Made by a program: the position numbers and the translations under genes. From Polyangiaceae bacterium (lineage in GTDB: Bacteria > Myxococcota_A > Polyangia > Polyangiales > Polyangiaceae): a stretch of 36,143 nt of DNA. Shown here one piece after another: positions 16,976-26,922 of the stretch (position 1 is the stretch's first letter; the number at the start of each line of letters is the position of its first letter). The DNA lies in the NCBI GenBank assembly GCA_022842465.1, contig JALHPN010000077.1, positions 1-36,143 of the forward strand, read 5' to 3'. The notes beneath the pieces were generated by a model. It was given only the letters and a program-made list of their open reading frames with translations. It was not told where the DNA came from and did no database searches.

Positions 16976-17809
16976 TCAGCGACGCGACGCGAAGGTATCC
17001 ACCGCGTCGATGTCGGGGAGGTTTCGGAGCCGTCTCCGCGCCTCGTCGAGCGCGGCATCCGGCCTCGTCGCGGCGATGCGCACGAGCGCGCCGTCCTGCG
17101 TGGGGAGGCGGCTCGGCGCGACGATCACGTCCCGTCGCCGGGACGGCGCCTCGAGGAGCGCGTCGCGGATCGGGGCGCTGCGGGCGCCGATCGCGCTCAC
17201 CGTCACGAACGCGTCGTACGGCGCGACGCGCGGGAGGACCGGCGCGTGCGCGGCGTCGAGGACCACGGCGTCGTCGAGCGCGCGCGCCCCGTCGCGCGTC
17301 ACGCGCGTGCGCAGCGCCAGCCGCTCCATCGACCATCGCTCGCCGTAGGCCGGGCGCCCCGACGTGAAGCCGTCGAGCACGACGCACGCGCCTCGCTCGC
17401 CGAGGACGACGTCCGTGAGGCCGTCGAAGCGCGCGCCTCGGAAGCACGCGACGGGATCGAGCAGCACGACGAGCGTCCCGTCGACGCGCGCGCGGACGAT
17501 CTGGGAAGACGAGCCGCGGAAGACCTTCGTGCTCGCCTGCGTGAAGAGAACGAGCGTCGCGCCCGCCTCGACGACCACGTCGACCTCGACGCGATCCCCG
17601 TCGACGAGCCCACCGCCGAACGTGACGAGGCATACCGAGCAGCCCGCGCGCTGGCCCGGAAACGTCGGCACGACGTAGCGCAGCGGGCTCGACGCACGAG
17701 CCTCCGCGAGCCCCGTCCGCCCCCGCGTCGCGCGCGCGACGAGACGCCCCCGCGCGACGCAAGGCTCGCGCGGCGCGACCAGGGGCAGGGAAGACCGGCT
17801 CGGAGCCAC
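16976..17809 (-). CDS. ureD: Urease accessory protein UreD/UreH
   Basis: This protein of 277 residues has a GTG start at 17809, with a GGGAGG site about 12 bases upstream. UreD is the scaffold that binds apo-urease and receives UreF and UreG during nickel insertion. Recognisable family features are GGGLVDGDRVEVDV (about residues 65-78), the FTQASTKVFRG motif (about 88-98), LLDPVACFRGARF, and DGFTSGRPAYGERW. It is the first gene of the urease operon, preceded by a 231-bp gap containing the likely promoter. No urea or nickel transporter gene is present in the window. Confidence 0.93.
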   Translation of the reverse strand: MAPSRSSLPLVAPREPCVARGRLVARATRGRTGLAEARASSPLRYVVPTFPGQRAGCSVCLVTFGGGLVDGDRVEVDVVVEAGATLVLFTQASTKVFRGSSSQIVRARVDGTLVVLLDPVACFRGARFDGLTDVVLGERGACVVLDGFTSGRPAYGERWSMERLALRTRVTRDGARALDDAVVLDAAHAPVLPRVAPYDAFVTVSAIGARSAPIRDALLEAPSRRRDVIVAPSRLPTQDGALVRIAATRPDAALDEARRRLRNLPDIDAVDTFASRR

Positions 17810-17963
17810 GGCTGACGCTCGCCTCCCTGTTCTTCCGCGTCAATGCACCGCGTCAGCTCGGTGCCGGCACGCAGACCGACGCGACGCAGACGAAGCGGAC
17901 GACGTGAGCGAGCCGGCGTTCGTCCGCCGTGCGCCTGCCGCCCCGGCGGGCGCATGCTCACAG

Positions 17964-17983
17964 TTGACATAATGCATCTTATG
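17964..17983. promoter_or_regulatory. AT-rich island with inverted repeat upstream of the urease operon
   Basis: CATAA (17968-17972) and TTATG (17979-17983) form an inverted repeat with a six-base spacer, overlapped by TTGACA (17964-17969). On the minus strand, TTCAAA followed 17 bp later by TATGTC is a possible weak -35/-10 pair directed at ureD, about 150 bp away. This is the only clearly AT-rich stretch in the region, which suggests a promoter/operator. The regulator is not identifiable from the sequence. Confidence 0.45.
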
Positions 17984-17994
17984 CGAAATTTGAA

Positions 17995-18009
17995 CGGGGC
18001 GATTCCCCG
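17995..18009 (-). terminator. Short hairpin after the kinase gene
   Basis: CGGGG and CCCCG form a five-bp stem with a five-base loop, followed on the minus strand by TTCAAATTT. It lies 31 bp after the kinase stop. The stem is short and the T tract interrupted, so it is a weak candidate for an intrinsic terminator separating the kinase operon from the urease promoter. Confidence 0.4.
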
Positions 18010-18040
18010 AGAAAATGGGCCTGCGGGCGCCTTCCCCGGC

Positions 18041-19945
18041 TCACGGTCGCTTCGTCTCGCCCGGCTCGCCGACGAGCTTCCGGAGCTGCCAGGCCTGCAC
18101 CCGCGCGGCGAGCTCGTTCTTCGCCGACGCCGCTCGGAGAGACCCGATGACGAGCGCCGGCGCGAGGATGGACGTCAGCACCGCCGAGTACATGAAGAAG
18201 GACGTCATGCCCTCCGGGAGATCGATCACCGGCGACCGGATGACGAGGTTCCCGGCCTCGAACCCGAGCGTCTTCGGGAAGAGCCCGAACCGCTCGCCGA
18301 AGATGCTCACGGTCCACCCGACGCTCGTGAGCAGCACCCCGAGGAGCCGCAGTTGCCACTCGCGGACGAGCGCGAAGAGCGCCGCGTGGACACCGAGCAG
18401 CGTCGGCACGATCAGGTACGGGCCGTAGACGTTCGTGAGGTACACGGACGTCGTCACGCCCGTCACGAGGACGGCGCCGAGGAGCTTGTACGACGGCCGG
18501 ACGGCCGCGGCGATGCTCAGGAGCATCGCGATCGCCCACCCGACGTGACACAGCGTGAAGACGAGCGTGTTCCGCACCCCGAGGCTCAGCGTCGTGACGG
18601 CGTTGACGGAGATGTAGCCGTAGAGGCAGGCCGCCGCGATGCCGCCCATGCGGAGGCGCCGCCGGATCGCGACGTGATCCTCCTCCAGGACCTCCCGCGG
18701 GACCTCGCGCGGCGCCGTCGTCAGGAGCTTCACGAACGTCTGCAGCGCGGTCTCGTTCTCGGGGTCGAGCGCGAGCGCGCGGCCCACCTCCCGGAGCGCC
18801 GTCTCGCGCGCCGCCTCCTGCGCCGCCGTCTCGCCCTGCCCGAGCGCCTCGTCGGCCGCCGTCTTCGCGGAGGCGGCGTGCTTCTTCGCGCCGACCTTGC
18901 GGAGCTCCCGGTCCCGGTCACCCTCGAGATAAGCCTCGAGCTTCTCCTGCATCGCCAGCGCCGTCGGGAACCGGTCGTCGGGGTGGAGCTGCGTCGCGCG
19001 GACGACGATGTCCTCGAGCTCGGGGGCGATGTCCGCCTCGGGCTTCCGGACGCTCGGTCGCGCCTCGACCCCGTAGACGACCTTCTTGACGACCTCCGCG
19101 AAAGGCCCCCCTGGGTGGAGGGGCGTGAGCGTCAAGATCTCGAAGAGGACCGCCCCCAGCGAGTAGATGTCGGTCCGCGCGTCGATCTCCGTGCCGAGCG
19201 CCTGCTCGGGCGACATCGAGACGAGCGACCCCATGACCGCCCCCCTGCCCGTGTGCGGCGCCGCCGGCGTGTCGAGCTCGTCGAACGACTGCCGCAGGGT
19301 CGCCGGCTCGTCGGCGACCTTCGCGATGCCCCAGTCGAGCAGGTACACCTCGCCGTAGGAGCCGAGCATGATGTTCGAGGGCTTGATGTCACGGTGGACG
19401 ACGCCACGCTCGTGCGCGTAGTGCACGGCGAGACAGAGCTGCGCGAACGCGGTGAGGAGCTTGTGGCGCGAGAACCGCACCGGCTGACCCGCCGCGAGCT
19501 GCCCGAGGATGTCGTCGAGCGTCTGGCCGCGCACGCGCCGCATCGTGAAGAAGAGGTTCCCGGCCGCGTCCGTCCCGATGTCGTAGACGGGCACGATCGC
19601 GGGGTGCTCGAGCTGGCCCTGGAGCTTCGCCTCGCGCCCGAACCGCGCGCGCGCCCCGTTGTCCTTCTCGCGGGGCGCGTGGAGCTGCTTCAGCGCGACG
19701 CGGCGACCGACGACGGTGTCCTGGACGAGGAGCACGGTCCCCATCCCGCCCTTTCCGAGCAGCCCGTGCGCTTTGTACCGCGCCTCGGGCCCATCGGGCG
19801 CAGCGTCCTCGAGATCGACGCCGAGGACGACGCTCGGCTCGCTCTCGTCGAGGCGCGTCCCGTCCTCCCGCAGCTCGGCCCCCGCGTCGACCGCGGACGG
19901 GGTCGAGGCGTCGTGGAACGTCGCGGTCGGATCGGTCCGCGCCAT
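18041..19945 (-). CDS. Membrane-bound Ser/Thr protein kinase
   Basis: This protein of 634 residues starts at the ATG at 19945. An acidic N-terminal stretch (1-55) precedes a Hanks-type kinase domain: GKGGMG loop (64-69), catalytic Lys86 in VALK, HRDIKPSN (184-191), DWG in place of DFG (204-206, Asp kept), SPEQ and DIYSLGAVLFE. Unlike the protein at 1-1099 it looks active. A charged helical/TPR-like segment (about 340-430) links to a C-terminal region of about six hydrophobic helices (about 450-610), which anchors it in the inner membrane. It begins 22 bp after the sigma54-activator stop. It probably phosphorylates a Thr recognised by that activator's FHA domain, which is inference. Confidence 0.92.
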   Translation of the reverse strand: MARTDPTATFHDASTPSAVDAGAELREDGTRLDESEPSVVLGVDLEDAAPDGPEARYKAHGLLGKGGMGTVLLVQDTVVGRRVALKQLHAPREKDNGARARFGREAKLQGQLEHPAIVPVYDIGTDAAGNLFFTMRRVRGQTLDDILGQLAAGQPVRFSRHKLLTAFAQLCLAVHYAHERGVVHRDIKPSNIMLGSYGEVYLLDWGIAKVADEPATLRQSFDELDTPAAPHTGRGAVMGSLVSMSPEQALGTEIDARTDIYSLGAVLFEILTLTPLHPGGPFAEVVKKVVYGVEARPSVRKPEADIAPELEDIVVRATQLHPDDRFPTALAMQEKLEAYLEGDRDRELRKVGAKKHAASAKTAADEALGQGETAAQEAARETALREVGRALALDPENETALQTFVKLLTTAPREVPREVLEEDHVAIRRRLRMGGIAAACLYGYISVNAVTTLSLGVRNTLVFTLCHVGWAIAMLLSIAAAVRPSYKLLGAVLVTGVTTSVYLTNVYGPYLIVPTLLGVHAALFALVREWQLRLLGVLLTSVGWTVSIFGERFGLFPKTLGFEAGNLVIRSPVIDLPEGMTSFFMYSAVLTSILAPALVIGSLRAASAKNELAARVQAWQLRKLVGEPGETKRP

Positions 19946-19967
19946 CGTCTCGGATGATACCGCGGGC

Positions 19968-21284
<1,317 letters not shown>

Positions 21285-22779
21285 GCAGATGGGTCGATCG
21301 TATCTCCGGCGGGCGGACGCTCGGTAGTAGGTCGTTCGACGCCGCCGAGGACGCGGGCGACGTCGACCTCCACCGACAAACCCAGGGTATGCGAAAACCC
21401 TCGATATTCCCCGTCGTTCAGGACGCCGAGGCTCTGATCCTTGGTCTCCGCGTCCTGGTCCGCGGCGTTCTTCAGGTGGAGCCCGCCGTCCATCACCATC
21501 CGCGGGATCGACGCCGTGGCCGCGTACGCGACGGAGAGCGAGAAGGCGCCCGCACGGAGGCCGACCCCGAGGGTCGAGCCGACCTTCGCGAGGGTGTCCC
21601 AGTCGAGGCGCGTCATCTTCGCGTCGGTCGCGGAGCCGTCGTAGTAGGCGCCGGCGCGGAGCGCGACGACGGCGCGGCCGACGGCGAGGTTGTAGGCGCC
21701 GCCCGCGCGGACCGCGAACGTGTCGTTCCAGCCCTGCTCGCTCGCGAAGCTGCTCACGTCCGGGATGTCGACGCGCGGCCCCTCGGAGGCCCCCCAGCCT
21801 TCGTACCGGACGTCGAGCTCGAGGTCGTAGACCTCGAAGGTACCCGCGGTCTCGATGTAGCGGACGCCGACCTGCGCGACGAGCGGGAGATCGAGGGCGA
21901 GCGTCGCGGCGTGGGCCTTGTTCCCGACGTAGGACTTGTTCGGCCGCATGATGGTGGCCTGGCCGGAGGCGTCGATCGTGGAGCCCGTCCGCGCCTGCGC
22001 GCCGATCTCGACGTGCTCGCTCGCGCGGTAGAGCGCGCCGACGGCGCCGCCGAAGCCGAGGCCGTCGACCGACACTGCGGCGCGGCCGTCGCACTTCGGG
22101 TTCTCCGGACCCGCGCAGGCGGGCTTGCCTGCGGCATCGGGGAGGTTCCAGTAGAGCGTCGAGCCCTGCTGGAAGCTCCCGAAGGCGGCGTGGGCGGAGA
22201 CCCCGATGCGCAGGCGTGACGAGAGGGCGTAGGCCGCCCCCGCGGTCGGCAGGAGCAGGAGCGAGCCCCCTTCCCCGCTCACGGTGTCGTAGCGCGCGGG
22301 GGACGGGGCGGTCCCGACGACCCCCTCGTACCGCTTGCCCGTGTTCGCGTTGGGGCCGAAGACGCCGATGCCTACGCCGAGGCGCTCGGTCCCGAGGTCG
22401 GACGCCACCGCGAGCATCGGGAGCACCCCCGGCCCGCCCGTGTTCGTCACCGCCGGGTACGGCCGCCCGGCGTCCGCGCCCGCGTCCGCCGGGTAGTTGC
22501 CGACGCGACGGAACGTGAAGCTGCTCGCCTGGAGGTTCGCGCCGAGGAGGATCCGGGTGCCGCGCTGGCCGGCGAGGCCGGCGACGTTGTGGAGGATGGC
22601 GGTCGCGTCGTCCGCCTTCGCGACGAACGCGCCGCCGCGCGCGAGAGCCTGCGCGCCCTGCTCGGGCGCCTCGTTCATCCCGCCGGCGCGGGCGGCTCCG
22701 GTGGCGAGGGAGACGAGCGCGAAGACGGAGACGACGACGGGACGGAGACGCATGACCGGGGGTCGTCACGCGCGGGCGG

Positions 22780-24099
22780 TCACTTGCCGCACGCCGTCGT
22801 GCCCGCGGGGAGCTCGTCGCAGGGGACGCACGCCGTCCCGCCGGCGCAGTTCGCCTGCGGGGGCTCGGGGAAGCCGTCGAAGCAATCCGCGATACACGCC
22901 CCCTTGAAGGGCGCCGCGATCTCGATGCCGAAGACGTCGATGCCGCTGAAGCTGCACGCCCTCGCCGTCTTCAAGTCCCCCGTGGCGAGCTCCGTCGGGA
23001 GGCAGAGCTCCGCCTTTCGCACGCAGCCCGCGGCCTCGTCGTCGAAGTTCTCGCGGCTGCTCGCGGGCACGAGCGCGTTCGGGACGCAGCTCCCCTTCCC
23101 TCCGCAGCACTTCGCGAACGTCTTCGCCGCCTCCGCGGGCTTGTCGCACGGCACCGACGTGCACGCCCCGGTGGGCTGCCCGGTGAACGGGTCGAAGCAC
23201 GGCGCACACTTCTCGTCGGCGTCGCAGTCCGCGCGCGGGAGCGTGCTCTGCTGCGCGATGGCGGGGAGCCCCGCGGCGAGGCAGCGCCCCTCGAGGCTTC
23301 CGACGGAGCGGCAGGTCTTCGGGAGGAACATCCCTGCGGCGGCGACGGATTTCTTCGGCGCGCAGAGCCCCTTCGAGCAGCTCGGGAGCTGGCTCGCCTG
23401 ATCGGGCGAGACGAGGTCCCGTCCGACGCAGAGGAGCCCCGTGGGGCAGGTGTCCTGCGGGAAGGACGACGTGTCGAGCGGGGTCCCGGTGTACGGGCAC
23501 GAGGTCGTGCCCGCTTTCGGCGACGAGCCCTTGCTCTCCTCCTTCTCGGCCGATGCCGACGAGCACGGCTTCTTCCCGCTCCCCGATGCCGTCACCTTGC
23601 AGACCCCGGTCGACTCGCCGCTGCGGGGATCCTTGCAGGGCACGCAGATCTTCCCGCCGCTGCACTGGTCGCCGGTCGAGCTCTTCAGGAGGTCGTACGA
23701 CTCGACGACGTCCTTCGCGAGCGGCCAGAAGCAGCGGCCCTCCTCGCCCATGACCGCCTTGCACTCGTCGAGCTTCGGGTTCCCGCCCGCGCGGATGATC
23801 TCCTCCGGCGCGCAGACCTCGTCCGAGCCCTTGCAGCTCCCCTTCTCGAAGGCGGAGAGCTCCGCGTCGAGGGCGGTCGAGATGCAGCGCCCGGACGTCC
23901 CCTTCGTGCCCTTGCACGTCGGGAGCTTCGACGGATCAGCCCCGCCGCTCGCCTCTTCGTCGTCGCTCGATGCGGTGCAGCCCGACGTCGTGTCGTCGTC
24001 GTCGTCGTCGTCCTTCGACGGCGTCACCGAGAGCGGCGCCGCGCACGCGAACAGGCCGAGGCCGAAGAGCCCGAGAGCGAGGATGCGTGAGAGCTTCAT
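22780..24099 (-). CDS. Cys-rich repeat lipoprotein
   Basis: This protein of 439 residues has a lipobox LGLFAC (Cys19), then a linker with seven consecutive Asp, then a region with 37 cysteines in the whole protein by my count. Degenerate units recur, each containing an EGRC or SGRC motif, a helix, C-x5-7-C-x-P-C, DP-x-(T/S)G-x-x-TG-x-C; the clearest two are near residues 118-170 and 265-315. The cysteines probably form disulfides, so it is likely surface-exposed or periplasmic. I do not recognise the family. It is the first gene of the block with OmpP1, activator and kinase, and may be an envelope partner of OmpP1. The Asp run is encoded by a GTC triplet repeat on the plus strand (about 23990-24010). 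Confidence 0.8.
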   Translation of the reverse strand: MKLSRILALGLFGLGLFACAAPLSVTPSKDDDDDDDTTSGCTASSDDEEASGGADPSKLPTCKGTKGTSGRCISTALDAELSAFEKGSCKGSDEVCAPEEIIRAGGNPKLDECKAVMGEEGRCFWPLAKDVVESYDLLKSSTGDQCSGGKICVPCKDPRSGESTGVCKVTASGSGKKPCSSASAEKEESKGSSPKAGTTSCPYTGTPLDTSSFPQDTCPTGLLCVGRDLVSPDQASQLPSCSKGLCAPKKSVAAAGMFLPKTCRSVGSLEGRCLAAGLPAIAQQSTLPRADCDADEKCAPCFDPFTGQPTGACTSVPCDKPAEAAKTFAKCCGGKGSCVPNALVPASSRENFDDEAAGCVRKAELCLPTELATGDLKTARACSFSGIDVFGIEIAAPFKGACIADCFDGFPEPPQANCAGGTACVPCDELPAGTTACGK

Positions 24100-24113
24100 C
24101 GTGCTCACGCTCG

Positions 24114-24129
24114 AGCAAGGCGCAGGCCA
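24114..24129 (-). promoter_or_regulatory. Candidate sigma-54 (-24/-12) promoter
   Basis: On the minus strand TGGCCTG-N4-TTGCT matches TGGCACG-N4-TTGC(A/T) at ten of twelve positions, including the invariant GG and GC with exact spacing. The predicted start would be near 24103, only about four bases before the ATG at 24099. Translation would then be leaderless, or the true start lies elsewhere, or the match is chance. It gains weight because the operon encodes a sigma54 activator. Confidence 0.45.
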
Positions 24130-24194
24130 CGCGGATCTCACGTGATTCCGCGCCGATCGACGCGCTCGACCGCGCGCTTCGGTGACACTCTACG

Positions 24195-24219
24195 GAGACA
24201 ACGGACGTCTCGTTGTCTC
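24195..24219. repeat. 9-bp perfect inverted repeat between two minus-strand genes
   Basis: GAGACAACG (24195-24203) and CGTTGTCTC (24211-24219) flank a seven-base GACGTCT loop. It lies 22 bp after the bamB-like stop (on the minus strand) and about 95 bp upstream of the Cys-rich lipoprotein start. It could be the terminator of the bamB-like gene or an upstream binding site of the sigma54 activator, which typically binds 80-150 bp from its promoter. There is no T tract. Confidence 0.6.
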
Positions 24220-24240
24220 GGCGGAGATGTGTGCCGCGGA

Positions 24241-25539
24241 TCAGCGACGGGCGAGCGGGAGTGGCGGCGAGATCTCGACGCCGAGGAGCGTGCCGGCGTT
24301 CGTCGTCACGTACGCGCGACCGCCGTACGCGCCCGGCGTCTGGCCGAAGCCCGTGCCGAGATCGATCCCGTCGATGACGCGGCCGTTGCGCGGCGAGAGG
24401 AGGAAGAGCCCGTAGCGCGTCGTACCGACCATGAGCGCCCCCGCGACGGGAACGGGCGCCGTCACGCCGCCCTCCGGGAGCTTGTTCCGCCAGAGGATCC
24501 GGCCGGTGAAGGGGTCGAGCCCCATGAGCCCGCTCTGCGCGCTCGACGCGACGAGCACCTTGCGCTCGGGGACCTCTGGACCGCCGCGATCCGGCCCGTT
24601 CGGGTTCGGACGGTGGGCAGCCTCCTTGTAGAGGAGGAGATCCGTCACCCCGAGCGCCTTCTCGCTCGTCCAGATCCGCGAGCCCGTCCTCGCGTCGAGG
24701 GCGAAGATGCCGCCCGCGTAGCTCGACACGTAGACGACGCGACCCGTGGCGTGCGCGTCGAGGACGGGGGTGGTGTCGACGTCGAGGTAGCGCGGCGCCT
24801 CGCCGGCCGTCTGCTCCGCCTCGGCGGACAGGTCGACCGGCGCCCACTTCTCCGCGCCGGTCTTCTCGTCGAACGCGACGACGTGACCGTCGGAGAACGC
24901 CATGTAGACGAGGCCGAGCGAGGCGTCGCGGACGGGGCCGGCGTGCCCGGCGATCTCCATCCCCAGCGCCGGCGTGCGATGGGTCTGCCAGCGCGGCTTG
25001 CCCGTCCGCCGGTCGGCGGCGAAGAGGTAGTCGGCCGCGTTCGCGAAGTAGAGCGTCTCGCCGCCGAGGACGGGCTTCTTGGAGACCTCGGCGCCGGTGT
25101 CGTAGCGATAGAGGAGCTCGCCCGTCGCCGCCTTCACGCAGTAGAGCGCGCCGTCGTTCGAGCCGAAGTACACGACGTCGAGCTCGGCGTCGTAGAGCGG
25201 CTCGCTCTGCACCATGCCGATCGTCTCGAAGCGCCAGAGGGTCGTGCCGTCGCCGGCGCGGAGCGCGTAGAGCCCGCGATCCGACGAGCCGACGAAGACC
25301 CGCGTGCCCGCCGGATCGATCTCGGGCCGGCCGCGCTCGTACTCCTCGCCGGTCGCCCGTCCGGGGACCGTGAGCGGACGGTGGATGAAGACCTGCATCG
25401 CACCGCTCGGGCGGCCGTACCAGAGCGGACGTTCGGGGTTGACCCGGTCGCCGCGGAAGGTCTCGCCGAGGCTGCAGCCGAGCACGCTCGTCGCGAGGGC
25501 GGCGAAGGCGAGCACCCCGGCCGCGTTCGCGCGCTTCAC
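24241..25539 (-). CDS. bamB: PQQ-repeat beta-propeller lipoprotein, BamB-like
   Basis: This protein of 432 residues has a GTG start at 25539 overlapping the upstream stop as GTGA. Lipobox VLGC (Cys22) anchors it to a membrane. PQQ-like repeats recur along the chain: VFVGSSDRGLYALRAGDGTTLWRF, VYFGSNDGALYCVKAATGELLY, LYFANAADYLFAADRRTGKPRW, VYVSSYAGGIFALDARTGSRIW, and later units, each of the AxDxxTGxxxW type, predicted to form an eight-bladed propeller. BamB is an accessory lipoprotein of the BAM outer-membrane assembly complex. The YfgM-like gene immediately upstream mirrors the yfgM-bamB order of Proteobacteria, supporting the name, although propeller lipoproteins can have other jobs. Confidence 0.75.
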   Translation of the reverse strand: MKRANAAGVLAFAALATSVLGCSLGETFRGDRVNPERPLWYGRPSGAMQVFIHRPLTVPGRATGEEYERGRPEIDPAGTRVFVGSSDRGLYALRAGDGTTLWRFETIGMVQSEPLYDAELDVVYFGSNDGALYCVKAATGELLYRYDTGAEVSKKPVLGGETLYFANAADYLFAADRRTGKPRWQTHRTPALGMEIAGHAGPVRDASLGLVYMAFSDGHVVAFDEKTGAEKWAPVDLSAEAEQTAGEAPRYLDVDTTPVLDAHATGRVVYVSSYAGGIFALDARTGSRIWTSEKALGVTDLLLYKEAAHRPNPNGPDRGGPEVPERKVLVASSAQSGLMGLDPFTGRILWRNKLPEGGVTAPVPVAGALMVGTTRYGLFLLSPRNGRVIDGIDLGTGFGQTPGAYGGRAYVTTNAGTLLGVEISPPLPLARR

Positions 25540-26765
25540 GGGTGCCCGCCGCCCTTCTTGAGCTGCTCCATCAGGCGCTGGAGCGCCTCCGGATCCATCT
25601 GCCCGCCGCCGCCCTTCGGCGCCTTCGGGACCGCCGTGGGGTCGAGCTCGGCGAGGCGCTCGAACGCCATCGCGCGGAGGTACGGGAACGACGGGCCCAC
25701 CGGGATCCCCTGCATGAGCGCGTCGTCCGGCTTCTCGAGCCGCGTCTTCAGGCTGAGGAGCGTCTCCTTCGCCTTGTCGTTCTCGCCCTTGTCCATGAGG
25801 ACGCGAGCCTGGTGGTACATCGCGGCCTCCTTGAAGCCGCGGACGTCCGTGTTCTCGAGCTCCTTGTAGGCCTTCAGCGCGTCGTCCTGGTGCTTGGCGG
25901 CCTCGCCAGCGTTCTGCTGCGCCTTGAGCTCGTACGCGAAGCCGATGCCTTCGAGCGCGCGGCACCTCACCTCGACGTCCGCCTGCGCGAGCGCCGAGCC
26001 CTTCACGTCCTGGAACGCGCTCAGCGCGCCATCCGGCTCGCGCTTGTCGAGGAGGAGCGAGCCCTCGGCGAGGCGCGACAGGATCGCGGCCCCGGTGCTC
26101 GCGTACTTCGACTGTACCTCGCGATACTTGGCGAGCGCCGCCTCGCGTCGCGCCTCGTACGTCTTGAAGGCGGGACCGGCGCTCTCGTCGTCGTCCTTCG
26201 TGTCGCCCACGCGCGCGCGCTCGTCGGCCACCGCCTTCGCGAGCAGCACCGACGCCTCCGTCTCGCGCTTGTGGCCGAAGTAGAGGAAGCCGGCGAAGCC
26301 GAGGAGCCCCACGGCCACGAGCGCCGCGACGATCTGGACCGCGGTCTGGTTCTTCTTCGCCCACTCGCCGATCTTCGCCGTGCGCTCGATGAGCGGGTCG
26401 GCATCGGAGGCGACGGCGACGGCGCGACGCGGCTCGGCGCGCTCGCCGATCTTCGCGAGCTTCTTCGACGCAGCGGTCTCGAGGCCGCCCTTCTTCTTCT
26501 TGCCCTTGCGCGCGGCGGCCTTTCGCTCGGCGAGCTTGCGCTCCTCCTCGCGGGCCTTCGCCTCGAGCGGGTCCTCCTCGTCGCCGAGGGCGGCGACGCG
26601 ACGCGCGACGACGTCGGGACGCGCGGCGTCCTCCACCTCGCTGCTCGCGGGGGCCTCCTCTTCGTCGCCGGCGTCGTCGGCGGCAGAGGCCGCCTCGTCC
26701 GTGGCCTTCGAAGCAGCCTCGTCCTCGGCCTTCGCGTCGTCCTCGTTACGTTTTTCGTCGGTCAC
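25536..26765 (-). CDS. YfgM-like single-span membrane protein with TPR-type region
   Basis: This protein of 409 residues has a GTG start. A highly acidic then Lys/Arg-rich disordered cytoplasmic region (1-130, with a KKGKKKK-like patch near 88-93) precedes one transmembrane helix (about 142-163, QIVAALVAVGLLGFAGFLYF), and the rest is helical with TPR-like repeats (about 200-350). This layout, together with the bamB-like gene overlapping its end, resembles E. coli YfgM, which associates with the SecYEG translocon and periplasmic chaperones. The first 622 bp around its start (26293-26914) are repeated at 31445-32066 beside a dead copy of this gene. The sequence upstream of its start is now a transposase remnant. 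Confidence 0.75.
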   Translation of the reverse strand: MTDEKRNEDDAKAEDEAASKATDEAASAADDAGDEEEAPASSEVEDAARPDVVARRVAALGDEEDPLEAKAREEERKLAERKAAARKGKKKKGGLETAASKKLAKIGERAEPRRAVAVASDADPLIERTAKIGEWAKKNQTAVQIVAALVAVGLLGFAGFLYFGHKRETEASVLLAKAVADERARVGDTKDDDESAGPAFKTYEARREAALAKYREVQSKYASTGAAILSRLAEGSLLLDKREPDGALSAFQDVKGSALAQADVEVRCRALEGIGFAYELKAQQNAGEAAKHQDDALKAYKELENTDVRGFKEAAMYHQARVLMDKGENDKAKETLLSLKTRLEKPDDALMQGIPVGPSFPYLRAMAFERLAELDPTAVPKAPKGGGGQMDPEALQRLMEQLKKGGGHP

Positions 26766-26914
26766 GGCGGGCGGACTCTACCCCCGGCAGCGACGGGGCG
26801 TCAAAGCCCGATTCCGCGGGCCAGAACCGGCCGGAAGCTCGTCTACTTGCCTCAGGGGGCCGGAGCGGCGTCCGAGAGAGCGCGGGCGCGGAGGCGGAGC
26901 GACTCCCACGCCTC
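26293..26914. repeat. 622-bp direct repeat, left copy
   Basis: This block aligns without gaps to 31445-32066 (constant offset 5152). I count about eight mismatches, roughly 98.7% identity. It covers the first part of the yfgM-like gene (through its membrane helix), the 86-bp intergenic gap, and the last 20 codons plus stop of the peptidase gene. It ends at 26914, where Y2-transposase-like sequence begins within about ten bases. A further 23-bp match (26141-26163 with 31421-31443) lies beyond a 129-bp stretch missing from the right copy. Confidence 0.95.
26852..26914 (-). pseudogene. Stub of the M48-like peptidase gene (3' end only)
   Basis: On the minus strand this encodes the last 20 residues (EAWESLRLRARALSDAAPAP) and stop of the lipoprotein peptidase whose intact gene lies at 32004-33767. 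Nothing of the peptidase lies upstream of it; transposase-like sequence takes over at 26915. It is the remnant left by the duplication. Confidence 0.85.
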
Positions 26915-26922
26915 TCACCGAG

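Noticed and set aside
14490..17843. A single 1117-codon frame through ureC, ureAB and ureD
   Set aside because: Only its last 570 codons are UreC. The upstream part is out of frame with ureAB and ureD, which are clear genes.
23990..24012. GTC triplet run as a phase-variation switch
   Set aside because: Triplet slippage would only change the number of Asp residues, not the frame.
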